Source of the DNA: Reyranellaceae bacterium
GTDB taxonomy: Bacteria; Pseudomonadota; Alphaproteobacteria; Reyranellales; Reyranellaceae
Length of the DNA: 64,000 nt
Direction of reading: 5' to 3'
Assembly (NCBI GenBank): GCA_022844045.1
Contig: JALHMM010000010.1
Location: 1-64,000 of the forward strand
Part shown: positions 25,963-32,822 of the stretch, one piece after another
Numbering within the stretch: the first letter of the stretch is position 1
How the letters are laid out: each line of letters begins with the position of its first letter
Notes under the pieces: generated by a model
Seen by the model: only the letters and a program-made list of their open reading frames with translations
The model's database searches: none
What the model was told of the DNA's origin: nothing
Made by a program: the position numbers and the translations under genes

Positions 25963-26709
25963 TCAGGTCGCGGCGCCACCGTTGATCTGGATCATCTGGC
26001 CGTTGATGAAAGCGCCGTCGTCCGAGACCAAGAGGCGCAGCGCACCGGCGATCTCGCCTGAGGAGCCCATGCGGCCCACGGGCACGGCCTTCACCGTGTC
26101 CTGGCGGTGCTTCACCGAGGCGGGATCGTCGTTGTCGCGATCGCCGGCGATCGGTCCGGGCGAGATCGCGTTGACGGTGATGCCCTTGGGCCCGAACTCG
26201 CGCGCCAGCGCCTTGGTCAGGCCCCACACGCCGTGCTTGGCCACCGTGACCGAGGGCCGGCCACCGGTTCCCTGCATGGCGTTCATGCCGGTGAAATTGA
26301 CGATACGGCCCCAGCCGCGCTCGATCATGCCAGGCAGGCAGGCGCGGGACAGCCACACCGCGGCGTCGAGATCGACCGACATGACGCGCCGCCATTCCGC
26401 GTCGCTGGTCTCGAGGAACGACTTGCCGGGACGGATCGCGGCGTTGTTGACCAGCACGTCGACCGCGCCGAAGCGCGCGATGGCCTCGGCGGCGATGCGC
26501 TGGGCGTCCTTCGGATCGCCGACATCGCCCATCGCCACCAGCGCCTCGACGCCCTGCGCCGTACATTCCTGCGCCACCTGCTCGCAGGCGGCGCGGTTGG
26601 ACGAGCCGTTGATGACGACGTTGTAGCCGTCCTTCGCCAGGTAGAGCGCGCAGGCGCGGCCGATGTTGCGGCCGGCGCCGGTGATCAGCGCGGTGCGGCG
26701 TGCGGGCAT
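25963..26709 (-). CDS. SDR-family protein lacking the catalytic Tyr
   Basis: The 248-residue Rossmann protein has TGAGRNIG at 10-17 (cofactor) and VNNAAI at 88-93, and ends with the usual FINGQMIQINGG. At the active site, Y-x-x-x-K is replaced by V154-T-V-A-K158, and the preceding Ser position falls in NFTGMNAM without an obvious Ser. It therefore lacks two classical catalytic residues, although it keeps Asn and Lys. It may be non-catalytic, or use another residue. GGAG lies 7 nt before the ATG. The downstream TRAP receptor could transport its substrate. Confidence 0.85.
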   Translation of the reverse strand: MPARRTALITGAGRNIGRACALYLAKDGYNVVINGSSNRAACEQVAQECTAQGVEALVAMGDVGDPKDAQRIAAEAIARFGAVDVLVNNAAIRPGKSFLETSDAEWRRVMSVDLDAAVWLSRACLPGMIERGWGRIVNFTGMNAMQGTGGRPSVTVAKHGVWGLTKALAREFGPKGITVNAISPGPIAGDRDNDDPASVKHRQDTVKAVPVGRMGSSGEIAGALRLLVSDDGAFINGQMIQINGGAAT

Positions 26710-26727
26710 GCTCGTTCTCCGCCTTGG

Positions 26728-26793
26728 TCGGGGCGCGCCACTCCAGTGGCGCGTGGAACAACAAGACGCACCACTGGAGTGGCGCGCGCCCAG
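26728..26793. repeat. Type C inverted repeat (short arms)
   Basis: GGGCGCGCCACTCCAGTGGC and its near reverse complement surround a short GGAACAACAAGACG spacer. It separates the CoA-transferase gene and the SDR gene, which are read in the same direction; the stem could act as a terminator for the CoA-transferase transcript. Confidence 0.75.
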
Positions 26794-26797
26794 CGCC

Positions 26798-27979
26798 TCA
26801 GATCACGTCACCGGCGCGCAGCGCCGCGATCGCGGCGCCGTCGTAGCCGAGGCCGGCCAGCACCTCGTCGGTGTGCTGGCCGAGCTCCGGCGTCGGCTTC
26901 AGCGCCGCCGGCTGCGGCGCGGCGCTCATGTTGATCGGCTGGCCGACGACCTTGATGTCGCCGAGCTTGGGGTGCTTCACCGGCCGCGCGATGCCGAGAT
27001 GCTGCACCTGCGGCTCGGCGAAGGTCTTGTCGATGGTGTTGATCGGCCCGCAGGGCACGCCGGCCTTGTTCAGCGCTTCGATCCAGTGCGCCGATGTGTT
27101 GGTCTTTGTCACCTCACCGATGCGCTGGTTCAGCGCCTTGCGGTTCTGCGAGCGCAACGACGGTGTGGCGTGCTCGGGATGCTCGATCAGCTGCGGCGCG
27201 CCCACGGCCAGCGCGAAGCGCTTCCACATCTTGTCGCCCGACGCGGCGATGTTGATGTAGCCGTCGCTGGTCGGAAACACGCCGGTGGGAATCGAGGTCG
27301 GGTGATCGTTGCCCGCCTGCTTGGCGACCTCGCCCTTCATCAGCCAGCGCGCGGCCTGGAAGTCGAGCATGAAGATCTGCGCCTCGATCAGCGAGGTGTG
27401 CACCCACTGGCCCTTGCCGGTGCGCTCGCGGTCGTAGAGCGCCAGGATGATCGCCTGCGCCAGCAGCAGGCCCGAGGTCAGGTCGGCGATCGGGATGCCA
27501 ACGCGCATCGGCCCGGCGCCGGGCTCGCCGGTGATCGACATCAAGCCGCCCATGCCCTGCGCGATCTGATCGACGCCGGGTCGCGCCGCGTCGGGGCCGC
27601 TCTGGCCGAAGCCGGCGATCGAGCCGTAGATGATGCGCGGATTGACCTTGGCGACGGCGTCGTAGTCGATGCCCAGGCGATGCTTCACGTCGGAGCGGTA
27701 GTTCTCGACGATGACGTCGGCCTTCGCCGCCAGCTTCATGAAGATGGCTTGGCCTTCGGGGCTCTTGAGGTTGAGCGTCATCGCCTGCTTGTTGCGATGC
27801 AGGTTCTGGAAGTCGAAGCCGTGCCGCGCGCCGCCCATCGAGTCCATCTTGCCGTCGCTGGGCTGCTCGATCTTGATCACCGTGGCGCCCCAGTCGGCGA
27901 GCTGGCGCACCGCCGTGGGGCCGGCGCGGTGCGCCGTCAGGTCGAGGACGAAGAGATGGGAGAGCGGCAGCGTGGACAT
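26798..27979 (-). CDS. CaiB/BaiF family III CoA-transferase
   Basis: The 393-residue protein has the family III opening PLSHLFVLDLTAHRAGPTAVRQLADWGATVIKIEQP, the NKQAMTLNLKSPEG and DVIVENYRSDV segments and the YGSIAGFGQSGPDAARPGVD motif. These enzymes move CoA between carboxylic acids without ATP. It starts 5 nt after the enoyl-CoA hydratase gene and its ribosome site lies inside that gene's end, so the two are one operon for activating and hydrating an unsaturated or branched acid. The frame stays open far upstream but that part overlaps the hydratase gene. Confidence 0.93.
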   Translation of the reverse strand: MSTLPLSHLFVLDLTAHRAGPTAVRQLADWGATVIKIEQPSDGKMDSMGGARHGFDFQNLHRNKQAMTLNLKSPEGQAIFMKLAAKADVIVENYRSDVKHRLGIDYDAVAKVNPRIIYGSIAGFGQSGPDAARPGVDQIAQGMGGLMSITGEPGAGPMRVGIPIADLTSGLLLAQAIILALYDRERTGKGQWVHTSLIEAQIFMLDFQAARWLMKGEVAKQAGNDHPTSIPTGVFPTSDGYINIAASGDKMWKRFALAVGAPQLIEHPEHATPSLRSQNRKALNQRIGEVTKTNTSAHWIEALNKAGVPCGPINTIDKTFAEPQVQHLGIARPVKHPKLGDIKVVGQPINMSAAPQPAALKPTPELGQHTDEVLAGLGYDGAAIAALRAGDVI

Positions 27980-27984
27980 GACGC

Positions 27985-28776
27985 TCACCTTCCTTTGAAG
28001 ACCGGCTTGCGCTTCTCCATGAACGCGCGGCGGCCTTCCTGGTAGTCCCCGCTGTCGAAGCACTCGACCGCCATGCGCTCGAGCTTGGCGTGATCCTGCT
28101 GCGACTCCGGCTTGGCGATCTCGCGCGCCGACGCCTTGGCCAGCGCGATGGTCAGCGGCGCGTTCTCGCCGATCGCGCCAGTGATCTTGGCCACCATGGC
28201 GTCGAGCTCGGCGTCCGTTGCCGCCACGCCGTGCACCAGGCCCATCTCGGCGGCTTCCTTGCTGCTGTACTGCTTGGCGGTGAACAGGAACTCCATGGCG
28301 CGCGGCAGGCCGACGATGCGCGACAGCCGCTCGATGCGCAGGAAGCCGTAGCCCAGGCCGAGCTTTGCGGCCGGTACGCCGAAGCGCGCCGCCTCGTTGC
28401 AGTAGCGCAGGTCGCAGCACGCGGCGAGGTTCATGCCGCCGCCGATGCAATAGCCGTTGATCTTGGCGATGGTCGGCTTGGGGAAGTTGTAGAGCGCCTC
28501 GTAGCCGTCCTTGGAGATCGCGTCGTAGCGCACCTGCGCCTCGGCGTTGGCGCGCTCGCTCTCGAACTTGGAGATGTCGGCGCCTGAGACGAAAGCCTTG
28601 CCACCAGAGCCGCTGACGACGACGCAGCGGATCTCGGGGTCCTGGGCGAAGTCGCCGAGGATGCTGACCATGCGCTCCCACATGTCGAGCGACACGGCGT
28701 TGAGCTTGGCCGGGTTGTTGAAGACCACGTGGCCGATATTGCCCTCGCGGTGTCCGAATAGCTTCTGGTCCTGCAT
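27985..28776 (-). CDS. Enoyl-CoA hydratase/isomerase (crotonase) family
   Basis: This 263-residue protein has the crotonase signatures: oxyanion-hole segments SGADISKF and GYCIGGGMNLAACCDLRY, followed by GVPAAKLGLGYG. At the usual catalytic Glu positions it shows no clear pair (GLGYGFLRIERLSRIVG), so it may be an isomerase or another crotonase activity. I start at MQDQKLFG, which has a perfect GGAGG 8 nt upstream; a second ATG five codons earlier would overlap that site. It is the first gene of the operon with the CoA-transferase. Confidence 0.88.
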   Translation of the reverse strand: MQDQKLFGHREGNIGHVVFNNPAKLNAVSLDMWERMVSILGDFAQDPEIRCVVVSGSGGKAFVSGADISKFESERANAEAQVRYDAISKDGYEALYNFPKPTIAKINGYCIGGGMNLAACCDLRYCNEAARFGVPAAKLGLGYGFLRIERLSRIVGLPRAMEFLFTAKQYSSKEAAEMGLVHGVAATDAELDAMVAKITGAIGENAPLTIALAKASAREIAKPESQQDHAKLERMAVECFDSGDYQEGRRAFMEKRKPVFKGR

Positions 28777-28876
28777 GCCGATTTCCTCCATCGGCGGCCC
28801 TTATATCCCAAGCGGCGTGCTTTGGACCCGCCAATCCTGATATGACAGCCAGAACGATAGGTGCTGAGGAGACGCC

Positions 28877-28945
28877 GTGGCATCCGCCGAGATCAGGAAC
28901 TTGACGCGGCGGTTCGGCGACGGCTTTGAGGAAGCGGCGGCATGA
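28877..28945 (+). CDS. 22-codon upstream gene coupled to the TrxR-like gene
   Basis: A GTG start with GAGGAG 6 nt upstream opens a frame of 22 codons (starting MASAEIRNLTRRFGDG) that ends in a TGA overlapping the next ATG (ATGA). The ribosome site is better than that of the following gene, which has none of its own, so translation of the flavoprotein probably depends on this small frame. The peptide is acidic at the C-terminus and has no known relative to me. It could be a leader peptide, or the start of a frame now serving only coupling. Confidence 0.5.
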   Translation: MASAEIRNLTRRFGDGFEEAAA

Positions 28946-29808
28946 GCGAGACCTGGGACGTTGTCGTGATCGGCGCCGGTGCCGCCGGCCTGCGCGCCGC
29001 CGCCGTCGCGGCCAAGGCCGGCGCGCGGGTGATGTGCATCGACAAGCTCGGGCCGGGCGGCCTGATGATGAACTTCGGCGAGATCCACGGCGCGCCGGCG
29101 GAGGCCGCCGGCCTCACCGGCCCGGACTTCATCGCCGCGCTGCTCGATCAGGCGACCGAGGCTGGCGTCGAGATGGGCTTCGGCGAAGTCACGGCGCTCG
29201 GCACCGGTGCAACCTGGTCGGTCGTCGCCGACGAAACGCATGCGGCGCGCGCCGCGATCGTCGCCTCGGGGCTGAGCCACGGCACGCTCGGCCTGCCGGA
29301 GGAGGCGCGCTACCTCGGCCAGGGCATCTCGCACTGCGCCGTCTGCGACGGGCCACTCTACGCCGGCCAGCCCGTGGTGGTGGTTGGTGATCAAGGCTGG
29401 GCCGTGCAGGAAGCGCGCGAGCTCGCCGGCATGGCGAGCGCGGTCACCGTTGTCGCCGAGACGGCGCCGCCGCTGCCCAACGTCACCGCGATACCGGGCC
29501 GCATCATCGCGCTCGATGGCGACGACGGCCTGCAAGGCCTGGTGATCGAGCGCGGCGGCCAGACCATGCGGCTCGAGACCCGCGCGCTGTTTCCTTATGT
29601 CGGCCGCAAGCCGGCCTGCGGCTTCGTCGACGCCGAGCGCGATGCCGCGGGCGCGTTGGTCGTGCAAGCCGATGGCGCCACGTCGGCACCGGGGCTGTTC
29701 GCCGCGGGCGATGTGCGGTCGGGCGCGCCAGAGACCATCGCCCAGGCGCTGGCTGACGCGGAGAAAGCCGGCGCGGCCGCTGCCGCCTGGGCGGCCGCTC
29801 ATCGCTGA
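28942..29808 (+). CDS. Thioredoxin reductase-like flavoprotein
   Basis: The 288-residue protein has GAGAAG at 11-16 (FAD), the redox-active C132-A-V-C135-D-G motif as in thioredoxin reductase (CATCDG), and GLFAAGDVRSGAPETIAQALADAEKAG for the flavin at the C-terminus. The second nucleotide site is abnormal: GDQGWA (149-154) replaces GGGNTA and the HRR motif for NADPH is absent, so the electron donor may not be NADPH. It is shorter than TrxB. It lies just upstream of a selenoprotein gene, with a type A repeat between, and could supply its electrons. Confidence 0.85.
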   Translation: MSETWDVVVIGAGAAGLRAAAVAAKAGARVMCIDKLGPGGLMMNFGEIHGAPAEAAGLTGPDFIAALLDQATEAGVEMGFGEVTALGTGATWSVVADETHAARAAIVASGLSHGTLGLPEEARYLGQGISHCAVCDGPLYAGQPVVVVGDQGWAVQEARELAGMASAVTVVAETAPPLPNVTAIPGRIIALDGDDGLQGLVIERGGQTMRLETRALFPYVGRKPACGFVDAERDAAGALVVQADGATSAPGLFAAGDVRSGAPETIAQALADAEKAGAAAAAWAAAHR

Positions 29809-29821
29809 CAACTTCTTCTTT

Positions 29822-29943
29822 CCCTTCCCCCGGAGGGGGAAGGTGCCCGAAGGGCGGAAGGGGGATGTCGAAGACGGACATCGATGTCGTTGAAGCATCC
29901 CCCATCCGGCGCTGCGCGCCACCTTCCCCCTCCGGAGGAAGGT
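29822..29943. repeat. Type A palindromic repeat, copy 6
   Basis: A complete copy: CCTTCCCCCGGAGGGGGAAG, GCCCGAAGGGCGGAAGGGGG, CATCCCCCATCCGGCGCTGC and CTTCCCCCTCCGGAGGAAGG. It lies between the TrxR-like gene and the selenoprotein gene. A G/C hairpin of about 29 bp (GTGCGGGGC...CGCAC) follows at about 29948-29976. Confidence 0.8.
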
Positions 29944-30041
29944 AAGGTCGTGCGGGGCAGGGCTTCGCCCCACGCACTTGTCACGGCGCGCCAGAGGGTC
30001 GAAAGTCCGCCCACCACGAACCATCCGGGAGGAAGGTCGGC

Positions 30042-30566
30042 ATGAAGATTGTGAACCCGAGTTTCGGCGTGTCGGCGACCGGCGGCGAGAAGATGGCCAC
30101 CGCGGCGGTCGACTGGCTGCGCGATCCGATCGCGTTGATCACCAACGCCAAACCCAACGCGCACGAACTGCTCGACGGCATCCGCACCAAGCTCGGTGCG
30201 ATGCGGCCCATCGACAACATCGCCTTCCTCGGCAAGGACAGCGCCAGCCAGCCGGCGCCGGCCGCGCTGTATGACGAGGTGGCGAAGAACTACAAGGCGG
30301 CGCTTCTAGCCTTAGCCGATTGAGGCTCCTGTTCATCGTGGAGTTTCCACGACAGCGTCGAACTGGAGAAGAAGGGCGTCACGGCTTACGTGATCGCGAC
30401 CGAGACTTTCAAATCGCTCGTTCTTGCGCAGGCCAAGGCGCGCAAGATCACGCCACGACTCATCGTCGTGAAGCATCCCGTCGGCGGCCTGAATGCCCAG
30501 GAGCTTGCCGAGCGTATCGAGACCGCCACCGCCGGCCTGACCAAGGTCATGAGCGGCGGCAGCTGA
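30042..30566 (+). CDS. UGSC-family selenoprotein (Sec encoded by TGA at 30321-30323)
   Basis: Read with the in-frame TGA as selenocysteine, this is one 174-residue protein, with Sec94-Gly-Ser-Cys97 followed by SSWSFHDSVELEKKGV. After the TGA the same frame is open for 80 codons and continues a sensible fold (VTAYVIATETFKSLV, then ITPRLIVVKHPVGGL and a final helix) to a TGA at 30564. U-G-[ST]-C followed by a helix ending E-[LI]-E-x-x-G, then a HP[VL]G segment, is also how the C-terminal part of selenoprotein B (GrdB) of glycine reductase looks, so I infer a thiol/selenol redox domain. GGGAGGAAGG precedes the ATG. Ordinary annotation would stop at residue 93 and miss the active site. The alternative, a nonsense mutation, is unlikely given the motif and the hairpin. 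Confidence 0.93.
30324..30359 (+). promoter_or_regulatory. Bacterial SECIS-like hairpin for Sec94
   Basis: Just 3' of the UGA the mRNA can fold a 6-bp upper stem, TCGTGG (30336-30341) with CCACGA (30347-30352), closed by the loop AGTTT, which has G at its second position. Below it CTG (30329-30331) pairs with CAG (30353-30355), leaving TTCA as a 5' bulge. Eighteen bases separate the UGA from the loop. A G in the first two loop positions, a U-containing bulge and this spacing are the features of bacterial SECIS elements bound by SelB. Confidence 0.82.
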
Positions 30567-30589
30567 CCTGAACGAGTGACCGGAACGCC

Positions 30590-31648
30590 ATGACCGATAC
30601 GTCCCAGACCGACCCCGCCGACGCCGAACTCATCGACGTCGGCGAGATGGATGTCACGGCGTTCAACGAGTACGCCCTGCAGCAAGGCTGGAGCGACGGC
30701 ATGCCGCTCTATGTCCCCACCGAGCAGGCGGTCGAGAAGTTCGTCGCCGTCTGCCGCGGCGACAACCGGCCTTTCCTGCCGGTCTCGCCGCGCTCGGTGG
30801 TGCCGACCCTGCAGAGCCTCGCCGCCAACGCGGTGATGGCCGGCTGCAGGCCGGAGTATTTCCCGGTGGTCACCGCGGCGCTGCACGCCGTGCTGAACCC
30901 CGACTACAACCTGCACGGCACGCTCGCCACGACGCATTCCTGCGCGCCGATGCTGGCGGTCCACGGACCGATGCGGCACACGCTGAAGATCAACTGTGGC
31001 AGCAACTGCTTCGGCCAGGGCTGGCAGGCCAACGCCACCATCGGCCGCGCCCTGGGGCTGATCCTGCTCAACGTCGGCGGCGCCAAGCCGGGCGAGATGG
31101 ATCGCTCGACCCAGGGCTCGCCAGCGAAGTACACCTTCTGCTTCGGCGAGAACGAGGAAGAAAGCCCGTGGGAGCCCTATCACGTGCGTCGTGGCTTCAA
31201 TGCCAACGATAGCGTGGTGACGGCGATGGCGGGCGAGGCGCCGCACAACATCAACGATCACGGCAGCACCACAGGCGACGACATCATCACCACCATGGCC
31301 GGCACGATCTCGCAGGTCGGCGCCAACACGATCTATGGCAAGGGGCCGTACTTCGTGGTGATCGGCCCTGAGCACGCCGCGACCCTGAAGCGCGACGGCT
31401 TCACCATCGAGAGCATGCAGGCCGCGCTTCACGAGCGCTCGCGCGTGCATGTTTCGCGTGTCTCCAAGGGCAACCAGGAGAACTACGCCAGCACGAGCCG
31501 ACCGCGCCAGGGCGACTACTACTACATCGGCCGGACGCCGGAAGACATCCACATCCTGGTGGCTGGCGGCCCGGGCAAGCACTCCGCCTTCATCCCGTCC
31601 TTTGGCGGCACCACCGTCAGCTCGGTGCGCATCGCGCCACCGACCTGA
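30590..31648 (+). CDS. Unrecognised Cys-rich protein next to the selenoprotein, paralogue 1
   Basis: I cannot assign this 352-residue soluble protein to a named family. Distinctive parts are GWSDGMPLYVPTEQAVEKF (33-51), ANAVMAGCRPEYFPVV (C86), TTHSCAPMLAVHGP (C118), INCGSNCFGQGWQANA (C136, C140), SPAKYTFCFGENEEESPWEPY (C184) and DIHILVAGGPGKHSAF near the end. The next gene encodes a diverged copy. It starts 23 nt after the selenoprotein, so it is almost surely in the same operon. The cysteines and the context suggest a substrate-binding or catalytic partner of the selenoprotein, which is inference. Confidence 0.85.
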   Translation: MTDTSQTDPADAELIDVGEMDVTAFNEYALQQGWSDGMPLYVPTEQAVEKFVAVCRGDNRPFLPVSPRSVVPTLQSLAANAVMAGCRPEYFPVVTAALHAVLNPDYNLHGTLATTHSCAPMLAVHGPMRHTLKINCGSNCFGQGWQANATIGRALGLILLNVGGAKPGEMDRSTQGSPAKYTFCFGENEEESPWEPYHVRRGFNANDSVVTAMAGEAPHNINDHGSTTGDDIITTMAGTISQVGANTIYGKGPYFVVIGPEHAATLKRDGFTIESMQAALHERSRVHVSRVSKGNQENYASTSRPRQGDYYYIGRTPEDIHILVAGGPGKHSAFIPSFGGTTVSSVRIAPPT

Positions 31649-31664
31649 AGATGGCCAGTTCCTG

Positions 31665-32666
31665 ATGGACTGGGGTAACCTGCCGGTCTTCGACGACGGC
31701 GCCGTCTTCGAGGACGTGCAGGCGGCGCTGGCCGAGGCCGAGCAGGCCGACGGCCTGCCGATGGCGCCGCCGACGCGCCGCCGCCTCGAGGCGATGATCA
31801 AGGGCGTCGGCGCGCCTGAGCGTTCCTACGGCCCGATGCCGCCGCTGTTCGGCGAGATCACGCCCGCCGCGGTCGCCTATCAATGCGTGCTGGCGGGCTG
31901 CAAGCCGGCGGAGCTGCCGCTGGTTGTGACCGCCGCCGCGGCTTGTCTGACGCCCGACTTCAACCTGCTCGGCGTCTCGACCACGACGGGGACGGCCTGC
32001 GTCGTGACCATGGTGCATGGGCCGATCGCCACGGCGCTGGAGATGAACGCCGGTACCAACATGCTGGGGCCGGGCAATCGCGCCAACGCCTGCATCGGCC
32101 GCGCCGTCGCGCTCGTGCTGCGCAACATCGGCGGCGCGCGACCGCTGGTCGGCGACATGGCGACCATGGGCCAGCCGGGCAAGTACACCTTCTGCTTCGC
32201 CGAAGCCGACGCCGAGGACGACGCAGCCAACGCCGCCTTCCCGTCTTTCGCCACGCATCGCGGCGTTCCGTCAGGCGCCGACGCCGTCACCGTGCTCGGC
32301 GTCTCCGGCACCATGGAGGTGCTGATCGGCCATCCCGGCGACACACCGGAAACGGCGCTGGCGTCGGTGCCGCACATCATGCGCGCGGGCGCGATCGCGT
32401 CAGGTGCGGCGCGCAAGCCCGAGCGTGGCGAGCAGGCGCTGCTGCTGCCGCCCGAGCTGGCGCGGCTCCTGGCCGCGCGCGGCTGGGATCTGGCGCGCAC
32501 TCAGAGCTGGCTGTTCGAGCGCTGTGGCGAGCTGGGCGGCGAAGTCGCGCGCGCGCCGCGCGACATCCACATCATCGTCGCCGGCGGCGCCGGCCAGAAG
32601 ATGACCTACCTGCCGCTATGGGGCGGCAGCACGGTGCCGGTCACCAGCCGGGTGGTGGAGTTGTAA
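31665..32666 (+). CDS. Unrecognised protein next to the selenoprotein, paralogue 2
   Basis: The 333-residue protein is a paralogue of the preceding one: ADGLPMAPPTRRRLEAMI, QCVLAGCKPAELPLVV, TGTACVVTMVHGP, ANACIGRAVALVLRNIGGARP and QPGKYTFCFAEADAED align in order, and both end with a DIHI(L/I)VAGG segment. The CGSNC motif of paralogue 1 is NAGTNM here, so the two have divided roles, perhaps as a heterodimer with one active and one structural subunit. It starts 16 nt after paralogue 1 at an ATG without a strong ribosome site, suggesting coupled translation. Confidence 0.85.
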   Translation: MDWGNLPVFDDGAVFEDVQAALAEAEQADGLPMAPPTRRRLEAMIKGVGAPERSYGPMPPLFGEITPAAVAYQCVLAGCKPAELPLVVTAAAACLTPDFNLLGVSTTTGTACVVTMVHGPIATALEMNAGTNMLGPGNRANACIGRAVALVLRNIGGARPLVGDMATMGQPGKYTFCFAEADAEDDAANAAFPSFATHRGVPSGADAVTVLGVSGTMEVLIGHPGDTPETALASVPHIMRAGAIASGAARKPERGEQALLLPPELARLLAARGWDLARTQSWLFERCGELGGEVARAPRDIHIIVAGGAGQKMTYLPLWGGSTVPVTSRVVEL

Positions 32667-32672
32667 TCGCCA

Positions 32673-32819
32673 CTACCTTCCCCCGCTTCGCGGGGGAAGG
32701 TGCCCGAAGGGCGGATGGGGGTGTCGGCATGGCGGGCAGTCACAGACAGTAGAGTGGTCGCACCAACCACCCCCATCCGGCGCTTCGCGCCACCTTCCCC
32801 CGCCAGCGGGGGAAGGTAA
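32673..32819. repeat. Type A palindromic repeat, copy 7
   Basis: Complete copy with ACCTTCCCCCGCTTCGCGGG on the left and CGCCAGCGGGGGAAGGTAAC on the right, the GCCCGAAGGGCGGATGGGGG and CCCCCATCCGGCGCTTCGCG segments inside. It lies between two convergent genes and may serve as a terminator for both. Confidence 0.85.
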
Positions 32820-32822
32820 CGG

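Noticed and set aside
30042-30566. Selenoprotein gene read as a pseudogene with a nonsense mutation
   Set aside because: The stop falls exactly at the Sec position of UGSC, the frame stays open after it, and a SECIS-like hairpin follows; a random nonsense mutation would not give all three.
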